Shown one piece after another: positions 10,050 to 20,510 of a stretch of DNA of 64,000 nucleotides. Each line of letters opens with the position of its first letter. Position 1 is the first letter of the stretch. Source of the DNA: Cycas panzhihuaensis (Eukaryota; Cycadophyta); the NCBI GenBank assembly GCA_023213395.1, contig CM041465.1, positions 34,603,741 to 34,667,740 on the forward strand, read 5' to 3'. The position numbers and the translations under genes are program-made. A model generated the notes under the pieces. The model searched no databases. It saw only the letters and a list, made by a program, of their open reading frames with translations, and was not told the DNA's origin.

Positions 10050-11050
10050 TTGTTCACTGAAGCAAAAGAACATTTTGAATGGAAGAAAGCCATGGATGTT
10101 GAACTAGAGTCCATAATAAAAAACCAGACTTGGGAATTAGTTGAGCTTCCATCCAACAAATCAGTTGTAAACTGCAAATGGGTCTACAAAATCAAAAAGG
10201 GGCTCGAAGGGAAAATAGAAAGATACAAAGCCAAGTTAGTTGCAAAAGGTTACACCCAAACAATAGGTGTAGATTATGAAGAAACATTCTCTCTAGTGGT
10301 CAAACTAAACACAGTAAGAATAGTTTTAGATTTGGCAACACAAAAAAATTGGAATATATACTAGTTGGATGTGAAAAGTGCCTTCTAAATGGCAAATTAG
10401 GAGAGGGGGTTTACATGTCTCAACTTGAAGGATATGTCAAAAAAGGGCAAGAGCACCTAGTCTATAAGTTGAAAAAGGCACTGTATAGATTGAAACAGGC
10501 TCCTCGTGTGTGGTATGCAATCATCTCTACAATAATGACTTCTAAAGGAGTAATGCAAACTCAAGTCTGTATATAAAAAATAGGGATGGCACAATCACCA
10601 TAATAGTGGTATATGTTGATGATATGATTCTCACTGGCGATGATGAAGAATTAATATTAGATATAAAGAGTCAATTGGAAGGAAAATTTGAGATGACTGA
10701 CTTGGGGCTTCTTAACTACTATTTAGGAATCTAAGTTGATCAGCAAAGTGATTCAATTTCTCTGTGCTAGAGCAAGTACATTAAAGACTTTCTAACCAAA
10801 TTTCATGTAGAAGAATGCAATCCATGCTCTACACCCATAGAAGTGAACTACAACTTGATTCCAGATGAAAAGGAACCATGTGTGAATGCAACCCTATACA
10901 GGCAACTCATTGGTAGCCTCATCTACCTCACAACAACCAAACTAGACATCTCATATGCTGTAGGTCTGATTTCAAGATACATGCATGACCCAAGAAAAAA
11001 ACACTAGAATGCTATAAAAAAGGTCTTGAGGTATCTAAAAGCTATAGCAA
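10050..11050 (+). pseudogene. Copia reverse transcriptase, element B
   Basis: RT begins with FEWKKAMDVELESIIKNQTW (about 10075), then CKWVYKIKKG, ERYKAKLVAKGYTQ and VDYEETFS, all hallmark copia RT blocks. A stop at 10362 and a frame change break it. LKKALYRLKQAPRVWY follows near 10470-10515, and the catalytic VVYVDDMILTGDD is intact near 10606-10644. The palm and thumb continue through LIGSLIYLTTTKLDISYAV near 10904. RT copies the element RNA into DNA. Confidence 0.9.
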
Positions 11051-11545
11051 GATTTAAACTAGTATTTCCAAAAGAAAAATCTCTTTAGTTAATAGAGTTT
11101 TATGATTCAGACTGGGTAAGTGATAAAGAACAAAGAAAATCCACCAGCGGACATTGTTTCTTTCTAGGATCTTCACCAATATCTTGGAGCAACAAAAACA
11201 AGCCACTATAGCATTATCATTCATAGAAGCTAAGTATAAATCGGTTGTCAGTGCAATCACTAAAGCAATATAGCTCAAACAACTTTTGAATGATTTGATG
11301 AAGCATCAAAAGGAAGCAACTATACTTTCACTGCAATAATCAGAGCAACATCAAACTCACCAAGAATCATATATTTCACGCCCAAACCAACCACATAGAA
11401 GTTCAACATCACTTTATTAAAGAAAGGTCAAGAATAAAGAAGTGGATCTTGTTTATTGTCCTACAGATGAACAGGTGGCTGACATATTAATCAAACCACT
11501 TGGAAAAGATAAATTCCAAATACTTAGAGATAAAATAGGTTTAAT
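11051..11545 (+). pseudogene. Copia RNase H, element B
   Basis: FYDSDWVSDKEQRKSTSGHC at about 11098-11157 is the first RNase H block with the catalytic Asp. The middle part is frameshifted. The terminal block NHIEVQHHFIKERSR (about 11390-11434) is recognisable and leads to the polypurine tract. RNase H removes the RNA strand during cDNA synthesis. Confidence 0.8.
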
Positions 11546-11556
11546 AGGATAAAACA

Positions 11557-11567
11557 TTAAGAGAGGG
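11557..11567 (+). promoter_or_regulatory. Polypurine tract, element B
   Basis: TTAAGAGAGGG abuts the 3' LTR. Element A has a near-identical tract at 17636-17645. Confidence 0.85.
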
Positions 11568-11754
11568 TGTTAGAATGTAATGTTTTATCTTATGTCATAG
11601 ACTAAATATTAAATGTATGTAACTGACAGACACATGTCATTTAGATGTATTTTGGTTACAAGTTAGTTACAAGCCCTAATTATATTTATTCACTTGAGCT
11701 CTTAATGATAATCATCAAGCATTCTTCATCTATCTTTGATCTAGCACTCTGACA
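11568..11754 (+). repeat. 3' LTR of element B
   Basis: TGTTAGAATG to CACTCTGACA, the partner of 3235-3421, followed by the CTAAT flank. Confidence 0.9.
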
Positions 11755-11759
11755 CTAAT

Positions 11760-12830
11760 GACTTGGCATGATAACAAAATTCTTTGAACTTGCTAGTCTA
11801 GTTGTGGGCCCAATGTTAGAAGCAGTTGACTACTGATAGATAGTCTTAAGTCCATGGAGGATGATGCAGGAATGTTGGGAGCCACAATAAATACAGTATC
11901 TCTGGGTAAGATATTAAGAAAATAGAGAGCAAAGACCAATCTTCATTAGCATTTGTAGGTTTAAGACTAGGTGAAAGGGATGTTGTTGTAAATGACTGAG
12001 AAGGAATCTTCATACACAATTATGGATCTCTCAACAAATCCCATAGGAATCAAAGGTAGATGGTTTGCAACACATCTCATCATATCCTCCATTCTTTCAA
12101 GTTGTGATAAGCACAACTCTTCATATCCTCCATTTTGTCAAAGTTGTGTCAAGCATGGCCGGATTTTAAAATTTTAGAAATGCCCCTATGAACTTCAAAG
12201 TACTATCTGAGACTTCATATGCATTCAGTCGCAATGCAACTACAATGAATCCCAACATTCACGCTCTGGCCTCTAAGCCACGCTCAATCTTTTGGATTTG
12301 TGTGCTTCTCTAAATAGAGTGTATCTATGTAGATTGGAGGTGCGTCCTTTAGAACATATCCTATTCAAGGAAGGGTTTTATTTCTATAACTACAAATAAG
12401 AGAATTTAAATGATATATGTTGGTATTGTCATCATTATCTATCCACATAGAAGGAAGCAAGATGCTGCACTGCAAAATAAAGGTCAAAGATCTTTCGCCC
12501 AGGTTTGAATTTGAGGAAGGGTTTTATTTTATCCAAAGCTATGAATTAAATTTAATCGTATTGGATGCATTTCAAAATCTACACATGCCAAAGGGTAATA
12601 AGGCTGATTTAATATATTTTATGAAGTCACTTTTAAATTAAATCATATTGAAATTTTTTCTAAGATCCGCTAGCCCCCTAACGACTAAATTTTTTGGCAT
12701 ATAAGCTCTTGATGTGACATATTACTTATTACAAAAGGGGTTTAATTTTTAACGTCTTCAATTCACTCTTCAAAAAGGGGATAATAGTATGTTTTACTTA
12801 TATCTCTGCATTCAGGTGTTCATTTTGTAA
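11760..12830. other. Unassigned sequence between B and D inside A
   Basis: It continues the A interior after the B insertion. Two short plus-strand frames exist (11992-12177 and 12417-12641) but neither resembles a known family. AGGAAGGGTTTTATTT occurs twice (about 12369 and 12516), hinting at an internal duplication. The segment may include the missing 5' LTR and leader of D or decayed A gag. Confidence 0.35.
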
Positions 12831-12980
12831 AGTGTCTGAGACATTAGAATCATATTTCAGAGACAGTCGTTTTGGCATTTGATTTGAGGGTATTTACTAA
12901 TATTTTGATGGAGTTATTTCTATTCAAAGTTGATGCATGAATCTTAAGTAATGTGCTTGTAATCAACTTAGACTCACATC

Positions 12981-14150
12981 ATGGGGCTAAAAGATATTAT
13001 TATTTTTGTACCAGAAAAGAATGAATTTTGGATAACAGATAGTAATATAGCCTTGCCCAAATATATCAGAACTAATTTTTAAATTTGGAAAATTAAAATG
13101 GAGTACATATTTATGGCTAAAAGGTTATGGAAAGTTGTTTGTGATGGTACTACATTAATTAATGAAAACAGGGATGGAAGTTTTAAGAAAAAGAGCCAAT
13201 TAGCAATTGATGTTATGATAATAGCTTTTTATAAAGAAAATTTTTTGTCTTCTTATCAATTTCCTATTTATGTAATTTAAAACCTTGATACTACTAACAA
13301 GGCCTAGAATTTTCTAAAGGATGTATATGAAAAGAGCCCTCAAGAGGTGTATGAGGATCTTGAAAAGGCAAACAGAGTTATTGATGACTACAATACAGAT
13401 AAGAAAGATAATGAAGATAGTATTGGTGATGCAAATAAAAAGGTATGAAAGTGATGGAACTAGTCTTGAATTTGTTGTTGAGAATGATGAGATTGATAAT
13501 TGTGCCACTAATGAAGATAATCAAGGAATGAAAAATCATCTAGATGAATTTATTGCTTTAGGGGGGGATAATGTCAAATCTGTTTGTTCTTTTGAAACTT
13601 TTGAAGATGTCATTGAGTCAATTCCTGATTTGATTATTAGTTCTAGTTTGAATTATTCTTAAGATGATGAAGACTTTGCTCCAAAGATTGAAGGAATTAT
13701 TTGTGGATATACTAATCAAAGGGAGGATCACATACAAGATGTTGATGCTCATATCTTAAATGATATTGATTCTTCTTTGTTGGCTTATCTTCAGATTGTT
13801 CAATAGATGTTGATAACTCGTATGTTAAAAAAAATGAAGACAAGCAGATGATGATTGAACTGGTGATATAAGACATACTTGATATACATCTCAAATTCCA
13901 AGATGTTTTTGATAAGTACATACTGGATCACCGATGTCTACACTAAGTCAGTTAGTTCAACCATAGTCTACTATAACCTTTACATGGCGAAGAATTCATT
14001 CTTACACATGAAGATGAAGAAGGTTAAGTTCAATGACCATCACTCCAGAAAACTACTTCAAGAATAATGTTGTAGGAATCAAGATGAAGATCAAAGTGGA
14101 GATATTATCTTTAATACCATTCCAAGGTCAAGGCATCGCAAATTTAAACA
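12981..14150 (+). pseudogene. Gag-like protein, element D
   Basis: The start MGLKDIIIFVPEKNEFW (12981) aligns with the C protein start (VALYVPETNEYY). KRLWKVVCDGT (open frame from 13098) matches RGLWKIVTDEY of C, and NFLKDVYEKSPQEVYEDLEK near 13308 matches the C segment FLREVFEQTPEE. After a frameshift near 13440 the acidic tail continues to 13662 and beyond. It ends with DEDQSGDIIFNTIPRSRHRK near 14079-14138, equivalent to the last repeat unit of C. There is no zinc knuckle. The shared tail shows it is a family trait rather than read-through. Confidence 0.6.
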
Positions 14151-14250
14151 ACATCTTATGGCTTGTCTTGTGTCAGTTTTATTGTTAGTCCATAGTACTT
14201 AGTGTCATGGTGTCTTTAGAATTCAATTTTTTGTTATCTTAATATTAAAC

Positions 14251-14262
14251 ATTAAGGGGAGG
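14251..14262 (+). promoter_or_regulatory. Polypurine tract, element D
   Basis: ATTAAGGGGAGG directly before the probable 3' LTR, similar to that of element C. Confidence 0.6.
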
Positions 14263-14651
14263 TCTTAGAAGATAATGTTTAATGTGTAAGTGTCTAAAGT
14301 ATTTAGGTAATGTCATATCTAGAAGTCAATATTATAATGTTAATATAATGCACACTTGTGCATGTTAGAGGTCATTAGGTTATTGGTCATTTAGTAGGTA
14401 ATACGTCATTGGTTGTATTAGAGGTCATTTGTCCCACATGTAACACTAAGTCTTACCAGTTTCTCTCCCTTATGATGTATAAATAAGTGCTTGAGGTAGA
14501 GTAGATTATATTAAGTCAAGATAGAGTCCATTATGATATTATTATAGATGTGGAGACATGAGTTAATGTTATCATATTATGTTCATGATATTAGTTCTAT
14601 TGTTCTTGAATATTGAATGATCTTGAATGATTTCTGTTGCATATTTCAACA
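14263..14651 (+). repeat. Probable 3' LTR of element D
   Basis: It starts TCTTAGAAG (terminal TG mutated to TC) and ends CATATTTCAACA, about 389 bases. AGGTCATT phrases recur within it (about 14371, 14421). TATAAATAAGTGCTTGAGG near 14478 could be its TATA region. No partner copy was found, so the left end rests on the purine tract and the right end on where A gag resumes. Confidence 0.5.
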
Positions 14652-15180
14652 TAAATTAATGACAATTTGACCTCTACAGAAGAAATTGTATTTGATTTTG
14701 AAATTGTCTGTATCACATTAAATAAACTTCCAAAGTCCTATGATAATATGGTAAATACTCTTACCATTGGTGAACATACTACTAATATGTCTTTTGAAAC
14801 CTTAATAGGACATGTGCTATAAGAAGAGCAAAGAATCAAAAGTTATGAAGAAGATGTTGGAGCTAAAGAATCCTTCGTTTCCAAGCTAAGAATAAAAGGA
14901 AGAGGTCATTCCAAAAGCATTCCAAAACGTAGAGGTAGATTTGCTAGAGGAAGGTCATCAAAAGGATGAGCAAGGCCTATACCAATAGACTCTCAAACTC
15001 TGTTAGAATTTTGGTAGATTTGGACATTTTTTTAGTGACTGCAAATTCTACTACCCACCAACTTGCTATCATTGCATATAAGTTAGACACATTGCTAATC
15101 AATGTTCTCAAAGATATGCAAAAATTTTGAGAGGGAAAAGTGTTAAAGCAACTACAATAATGAACAAATAAGAGAAGATG
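14652..15180 (+). pseudogene. gag: C-terminal part of copia Gag, element A
   Basis: Gag resumes with TLNKLPKSYDNMVNTLTIG (about 14718-14775), the typical copia LxxLPxxY segment, then EEQRIKSYEED and a basic Arg/Gly-rich stretch. A knuckle-like FGRFGHFFSDC precedes CYHCI*VRHIANQC (about 15064-15105), a CX2CX4HX4C knuckle with a stop inside it. The N-terminal half is missing, replaced by the D insertion and unassigned sequence. Confidence 0.75.
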
Positions 15181-15640
15181 AAGATGAAATTACTTTTGTA
15201 ATAACCTTGATCACTCTTGCCTATAATAATGAGAATTGATATTTAGATTTTGGCACATCTAATCACATGTTAGGAAGAAGAAATTGGTTTAAAACACTTC
15301 AATCATATCTTTTCAACAAAAAAGTTGAACTTGGTGATGAATTCCCTTTATATATAAAAGGAAAATGAACAATTGTAATATTAGTTAATGGTGAAGTTAA
15401 GAAAATTGGTGATATACTATATGTTTCAGGATTAAAGAAGAATCACCTGTTTGTATCACAACTAAGGAAAAAGAGGCTTTGTGTTATCATTAATGAAGAT
15501 AGAAGATGCTACATATGTGATATGAAGTAAAATGGAACTGTAATAGCACAAGGGATAGAGATTGACAACCTCTACAAGTTAGTCTCTATTCCTATTTGAC
15601 CTTTTGTTGTAAAATCTTTTCTACTAACAACACTATTAAT
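15181..15640 (+). pseudogene. Copia protease region, element A
   Basis: YLDFGTSNHMLGRRNWF at about 15240 is the active-site region, with D-F-G in place of D-S-G, so the catalytic Ser is lost. KVELGDEFPLYIKG, then GEVKKIGDILYVSGLKKN and QLRKKRLCVIINED follow and mirror element B. Stops interrupt. Confidence 0.75.
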
Positions 15641-16440
15641 GAAATGTGGCACTCAAAATATGGACATATTGCAAATAGACAACTAAAATTGTTAAAGAAA
15701 TCAAATATGATAGATGGTGTTTTTAATATGTCATTTAATCCATTCATTTGTAAAAGTTGCATGATTGGAAAGCAATATCGAGTTCCATTTGAAGAAAGCA
15801 CATGGAAAGCTCAAAATAAGCTAGAATTAGTCCATATAGTTTTGTGTGGTTTAATCATAACAAACTCAGTTCATGGTGCAAGGTACTTTCTTACCTTTAT
15901 TGATGATTTTTCTAGAACAACTTGAGTATATTTCCTCTTCAACAAATCATAAGTCTTAGATTGTTTTAAAGAATTCAAAAGTTTAAGTGGAGCTAGAAAG
16001 TGAATGCAGAATTAAAGTTCTCCGGTTAGATAGAGGAAGATAGTATATTTCAAATGATTTCTCTCATTTTTGTAAACTAAATTCAACACAAAGGCAAATC
16101 ACTACTCATTATAATAGAACAATAATGGAAATGACTTGTTGCATGATAGATGAAAAGCGAATAAAAGTTTATTAACAAGTTGTCAACACAGTTATTTATC
16201 TTATCACTAGAAGTCTAATCCAAGTTATTAATAAAATTACTCTCAAAGAAGCTTAGATAGGAAAAAAAATTGATGTAAGTCATCTCAAACTCTTTGGATG
16301 TAAAACTTATATTCATTTTCTTGAGAAAGAAAGAATTAACCTAGAGAACAAAAGTATAGAATGCATTATGATTGGTTACAAGAATAAATTTAAAGCATAT
16401 AGATGTATAGACCCAAAAACAAAGAGTTTATGTCAGTAGA
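15641..16440 (+). pseudogene. Copia integrase, element A
   Basis: MWHSKYGHIANRQLKLLKKS (about 15641) and CKSCMIGKQYRVPF (about 15751) form the GAG-pre-integrase zinc region with its Cys pair. RYFLTFIDDFSRTT follows at about 15882 and closes the open frame 15596-15925. The catalytic context is partly lost: the equivalent of YTDLYGP reads VHIVLCGL, so the first Asp is gone. Later segments (LFGCKTYIHFLEKER near 16290 and YRCIDPKTK near 16400) remain. Confidence 0.75.
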
Positions 16441-16790
16441 GATGTAACTTTCGATGAAAATGCATCCAAAGAAGACTAGAAAGGAAAATTTATTCAAAGA
16501 CAAATTGAAGAAAATTCAAAAATGCTCACTTTAGTAGAGGAAATATCTGAAGTGACCACTATAGAAAGAGATACCTCAAAAAGTGAGCTTCAAGGAGAAT
16601 ATCAACAAGATGTTTTGGAAGAAGAGAAAGAACCATTCAAAATAGAATACAGGCCCCAAAAAGAAAGAATTAGCAGTAATAAAATAAAAAATTACCAAAA
16701 TGGTATATAAAGATAGCCGAAGAATCAAAAGGTAATGTCTTTGAATAAAGAACTTGATCTCAGAAACATCGAAGTTCAATATGTGTTGTT
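16441..16790 (+). other. Integrase-RT linker, element A
   Basis: This is a Glu-rich spacer with an open frame at 16522-16710. It is poorly conserved and matches the position of the variable linker in element B. Confidence 0.5.
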
Positions 16791-17520
16791 GAACCATAAA
16801 CCTATGTAGAAACATGTATTTATCTGAATTGGAAAAATGCTATGGATGTAGGGATCAATGCTATAAACAAAAATAGAACTTGGTAATTAGTTGTTGCACC
16901 TAATGATAAGCCCATTATTAGATGTAAGTGGGTATGCAAAGTTGAGGGAAAATATGATGGTACCATTGAGAAATACAAGGCCAGGGTTGTAGCAAAAGGG
17001 AACACTCAAGACTACAAGAATAGACTATACACTTAAGACTGCAAGAATGGACTATAAAGAAACCTTCTCTCCAGTAACTAAATTAATAATTATAAGAATA
17101 GTGATCACCATGGTAGCACATTTTGGATGGAGCATCATACAACTTGATGTAAAAATTGCCTTCCTAAATGGCAACCTAAATGAAGTAGTATATATGGAAT
17201 GACTCTCTAAATATGTAGAGAAAGGTAAAGAGCATCTTATCTACAGACTCAAAAAGGCTCTATATGGATTAAAACAAGCACTTAGAGCCTAGTATGCAAA
17301 GTAGAATACAAGGCAATCATAAGAGTCATATATGAAGCAATGTGGATAAGACAATTGCTTAAATACTTAAAGCAAGAACATAATCAAGCTACCTCCATTT
17401 TTTGTGGTAACCAAACTATTATCAAAATGATTAAAAATCTTGTATCTCTTACTAGAACAAAACACATTGAAATACACCATCATTTTATGAGAGAAACAAT
17501 TTAAGCAAAGTAGATAAATC
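16791..17520 (+). pseudogene. RT and RNase H with internal deletion, element A
   Basis: RT starts with LNWKNAMDVGINAINKN near 16830. CKWVCKVEG and IEKYKARVVAKG follow, then a short tandem duplication near 17005-17050 (ACTATACACTTAAGACTGCA). LKKALYGLKQA lies near 17248. Directly after it the sequence jumps to VEYKAIIRVIYEAMWIRQLL (about 17300), the late part of RNase H. The RT palm with YVDD and the start of RNase H, about 800 bases compared with B, are therefore deleted. Several stops are present. Confidence 0.8.
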
Positions 17521-17635
17521 TATAATACAGTACCAATGGTAAATAGGTTACAAACATACTCACAAAGTCTTTATTAAATGACAAGTTCCAATATTTTAAA
17601 GAGATGCTTAGTATAAAAAATAAAAGATAGAACAT

Positions 17636-17645
17636 TAAGAGAGGG
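17636..17645 (+). promoter_or_regulatory. Polypurine tract, element A
   Basis: TAAGAGAGGG at the LTR edge. Confidence 0.8.
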
Positions 17646-17847
17646 TGTTAGCGTAGAATTCTTTATCTTTTACTTTTTAAAGTTAAATTAAGAGTTATGT
17701 GTTCAAAGCCTCTTTCATTCTATCTTCGACACTTGTCATTTATGCATAGGTTCATATGTATATGATGTATGTATTTATATGAGAGTATATCTATCTCATT
17801 AATGTAAGGAAATTGAAGTATCTTCTTTTGTTCTTATTGTTCTAATA
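17646..17847 (+). repeat. 3' LTR of element A
   Basis: It starts TGTTAGCGTAG and ends TGTTCTAATA (terminal CA mutated to TA). It is the partner of 1572-1767. Confidence 0.8.
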
Positions 17848-17852
17848 GTTAT
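17848..17852. other. Target-site duplication of element A, right copy
   Basis: GTTAT, identical to 1567-1571. Confidence 0.85.
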
Positions 17853-18884
17853 GACAATCTAAATTTTGTTTGTTAAACCATGCACAATTGTCTACTGTTG
17901 TCCATTTTCTAGTACCATGGTACATATAAACTCCACTTCCTCATTTAATAGTTTGTGGACAATAGGAGCAATGTTAAAGATTACAAGGCCATCTTATAGC
18001 TAAGGAGTGAGAAAAGCTATGCATACCTTGCCTGCTTATTGAATGCTTTATGCTAGGCTCATTTGAAGGGAATGCTCATGATGGTATACTTTGTCTTCAA
18101 TCTATTTTTGTGTTAGTTTTCATAGACTCGATGCTTTACATTCCCCATATAAATAGCTAGGATACATAAATATACGTTGCTCAAAATACACATAATACAT
18201 ACACCATTCATAACATATGCATTTGGCTATTAACACAAGATTGCATTATAGAGAAATTAAATTGTATATAGGGAATATGCACAAGACAAATTGACTTGAT
18301 TTTCACATTGAGCACAATGTGAGGATGATTATTTAATTCTACCTAAGGATCACAACCCATGGAGTGGTACTCCCTTTTGGGTTAATTCCATGACCCTTCA
18401 TTAAGCAATACATAGTTAATTATATTAATATATTATGCTTAATTAATCCATTTTTAAGCTTAATTATATCATACATGACTGCTCTCCACACATCATTGCA
18501 TATTACTGGTGTGTATTGTGTTGTATATGTAAACATATACTTGATATGTCTTATGTTATATATACTTGTATATAATCAACATGCTCTATCATGCTTGGGT
18601 CTTTCATACATTAATGTGCTTTGTCATCTTTTAGACTCGCATATTTTTGTATGCTCAACTCTTCCTTATATTGGAATGACCTCCTACTATGGTTGAATCT
18701 ACACCCGTTATATGCAACTAACCTACCATGGGATGTCTATGTCAAATTTTAGGCATGTGAGAGGATGCAATACATCTTATCATATCAATGTGACTTACAC
18801 AATTACATCGAGGTCAACCTTTTATTTGTGTTTGGTGCAAGCCATTTGCTAGAAAAAAAGACATTGCCCTGCAACAACTATATG
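17853..18884. other. AT-rich spacer, no gene seen
   Basis: No recognisable coding sequence. One 73-codon hydrophobic frame at 18475-18696 has no family resemblance. ATTATATTAATATATTATGC near 18420 is simple AT-rich sequence. Confidence 0.5.
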
Positions 18885-19155
18885 CTAATTCCAATTGGTT
18901 AGTCTTTACAATGGTAGGGCCAACATATGCTAGCCCCAATAAACTAATCCACGGGTTAACTGCCATCAATACATGTATTGGTCCTAGTTAATGGATCCAT
19001 AGTGTAGCATTTGGCCATACATATACTAGCCCCAACCAACTTATCTATAATTATGATCCTTGCCACATTACTTTGTATACACTAGTCCCAAGTACTTGAT
19101 CCACATGCATGGCATGTCTTGCATTTATTAACCCAACTAGTTAGGTCCATATATA
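18885..19155 (+). repeat. Degenerate minisatellite with CTAGCCCCAA units
   Basis: Units of about 45-65 bases recur, each with a CTAG(C/T)CCCAA-like start, then an ACTTATC or ACTAATCCA-like phrase, then a CCAT/GCAT phrase. Starts lie near 18930, 18984 (TCCTAGTTAATGGATCCATA), 19029, 19080 and 19135. They are strongly diverged, so this is an old tandem array or repeated secondary structure. It has no coding potential. Confidence 0.45.
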
Positions 19156-19159
19156 AGTA

Positions 19160-19201
19160 TCACACACACCCACCCACCCACACATACATACACATACATA
19201 T
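19160..19201. repeat. CA/CCCA/CATA microsatellite
   Basis: A compound simple repeat: ACACACACCCACCCACCCAC followed by ACATACATACACATACATA. Confidence 0.9.
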
Positions 19202-19205
19202 TCCT

Positions 19206-20163
19206 TAGTCCTATTCCTATATGAGCTCTTGCTTTACCCTATTGATTATCCCTAATGTTTTATGAATGACTTAGGAAATTTTGGGTGTATTTGATGCATG
19301 GTTTTTAATATGTGTTTTAGCTATACTAGATAGATATGGGTAGTGTTCTCCCCACAAAATCATAGTATTTTACTATGCAAATGTAATAAATAATTATGAT
19401 AGTGATCATAATATATGTATGTATATTTTGAGGTCAAACCCTCCAAATCTACCACGAATGCATGAAAATGACCATAAAAAATTGATAGCAATTTAAAGTG
19501 ACATATTAAAACAGAAGTGCAAGTTTTATGGCAAATGTACCTACTAAAATAACTTCTTCTTGTTGTGGCAAGAACAAGAAAAAAAATACTTTATTAATGC
19601 AAATTGTTTAATAGTTTGACCACTCATTAGTACAGTGCTTATGCATTTATCTATGCAACATTTACATAGTTGCCTATACTATTGAAAAAATATAAACCAA
19701 AATTTTGAAAAGAGATGTTTTATGCTAGATTTCTCCTTGTTTGAGTAATGCAACCTCCTAAAGGATTAAGAGATTATTTCTCCCTCTTATATATCTTCGA
19801 AATGAGGGTTTTGTTTTGTAATTATACATAAATAAGTTCATTGGCTGATTTGCTCTTTACTAAAGTGGATCAATGGCAACCTAGTGAGAAGACTTAATCC
19901 AAGCCCAATTTTAACTAATTTTAGTACAACTTTCGAGGTTTTTCTCTGTCGTGAAGGTGTAATGTTATTTTATGATGTTGATGAGAGAAAGTGAACTTGG
20001 TCTAATAGAAATGTAATCATCAATTACATCCATGTTGGTGCTTGTTGCATTATCATGGGGTCATGATAGGAACTGAATCAAATTAAGGACTCATGTCTTT
20101 AGGGGCTTGTTCCCTTTACAGCCTTGATTAATGAATCTATGGTTTACTTTCTTTATAGCAATT
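19206..20163. other. AT-rich spacer, no gene seen
   Basis: Nothing recognisable. There are no frames above 60 codons and no terminal-repeat structure. Confidence 0.5.
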
Positions 20164-20510
20164 TTGAGTAATATGCTTAAATCCCATGTTTTCCTTGCAA
20201 GTTGCTAGCATATAGTCAACTAAAATGATGCAACCTTATATTAGTTTAAGCAATCAATACTTAATAAGATTTGGCATAACTTACCATGTTTGACAAATAT
20301 AAGGTGTGTTTTTCTATTAATGATGAAAGTAAGAGTAGGATTGTTTCGAGTAATGCTTAGATCCCATGTTCTCCTTGTATGCTATGAACATATAGTCAAC
20401 AAAGACAAGGCAACATTGAATTGGTTTATCTAATTGATATTTATAAGATATGTCATAAGCTAATATGTTTGGCAAATACAAGGTGTATTTTTTCACTACA
20501 AACAAAAGTA
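20164..20510 (+). repeat. Tandem duplication, unit about 180 bases
   Basis: Unit 1 (20164-20344) and unit 2 (20345-about 20510) share GAGTAAT-TGCTTA, ATCCCATGTT-TCCTTG, ACATATAGTCAAC and GGCAAATACAAGGTGTATTT-like phrases in the same order with moderate divergence. It is a simple two-copy tandem duplication outside any element I could define. Confidence 0.75.

Larger units (their letters stand above)
3235..11754 (+). mobile_element. Ty1/copia element B, nested in A
   Basis: Two 187-base LTRs (3235-3421 and 11568-11754), a good Met-tRNA primer site and a purine tract AAGAGAGGG define the element. The flanks are CTGAT (3230-3234) and CTAAT (11755-11759), a target duplication with one change. 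Without the C insertion it is about 5.2 kb, normal for copia. Gag, protease, integrase, RT and RNase H are all recognisable in that order, and most catalytic residues survive (DSG in protease, D-D-E in integrase, YVDD in RT). Several stops and frame changes kill it. It is the best preserved copia copy in the window. Confidence 0.9.
12831..14651 (+). mobile_element. Gag-only LTR element D (relative of C), 5' end unclear
   Basis: It contains a leader phrase shared with C (CATATTTCAGAGACAG near 12852), a gag-like coding region similar to that of C, a purine tract AAGGGGAG and a probable 3' LTR. No pol is present. No 5' LTR was found upstream, so the element is truncated or its 5' end is too diverged to see. 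It sits directly before the surviving end of A gag and so probably inserted into A gag. Confidence 0.55.
1572..17847 (+). mobile_element. Ty1/copia element A, host of nested insertions
   Basis: The element is bounded by two related LTRs of about 200 bases (1572-1767 and 17646-17847) and a perfect GTTAT duplication. It has a degenerate Met-tRNA primer site after the 5' LTR and a purine tract (AAGAGAGGG) before the 3' LTR. Its own coding remains lie at 14652-17520: the end of gag, zinc knuckle, protease, integrase, part of RT and the end of RNase H, in copia order (integrase before RT). Element B (3235-11754) and the gag-only element D lie inside it. The catalytic RT palm is deleted, so the copy is dead. 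It must be older than B, which in turn is older than C. Confidence 0.85.

Noticed and set aside
18475-18696. 73-codon hydrophobic plus frame
   Set aside because: Low-complexity Leu/Tyr/Cys content from AT-rich DNA, without signal-peptide order or a family.
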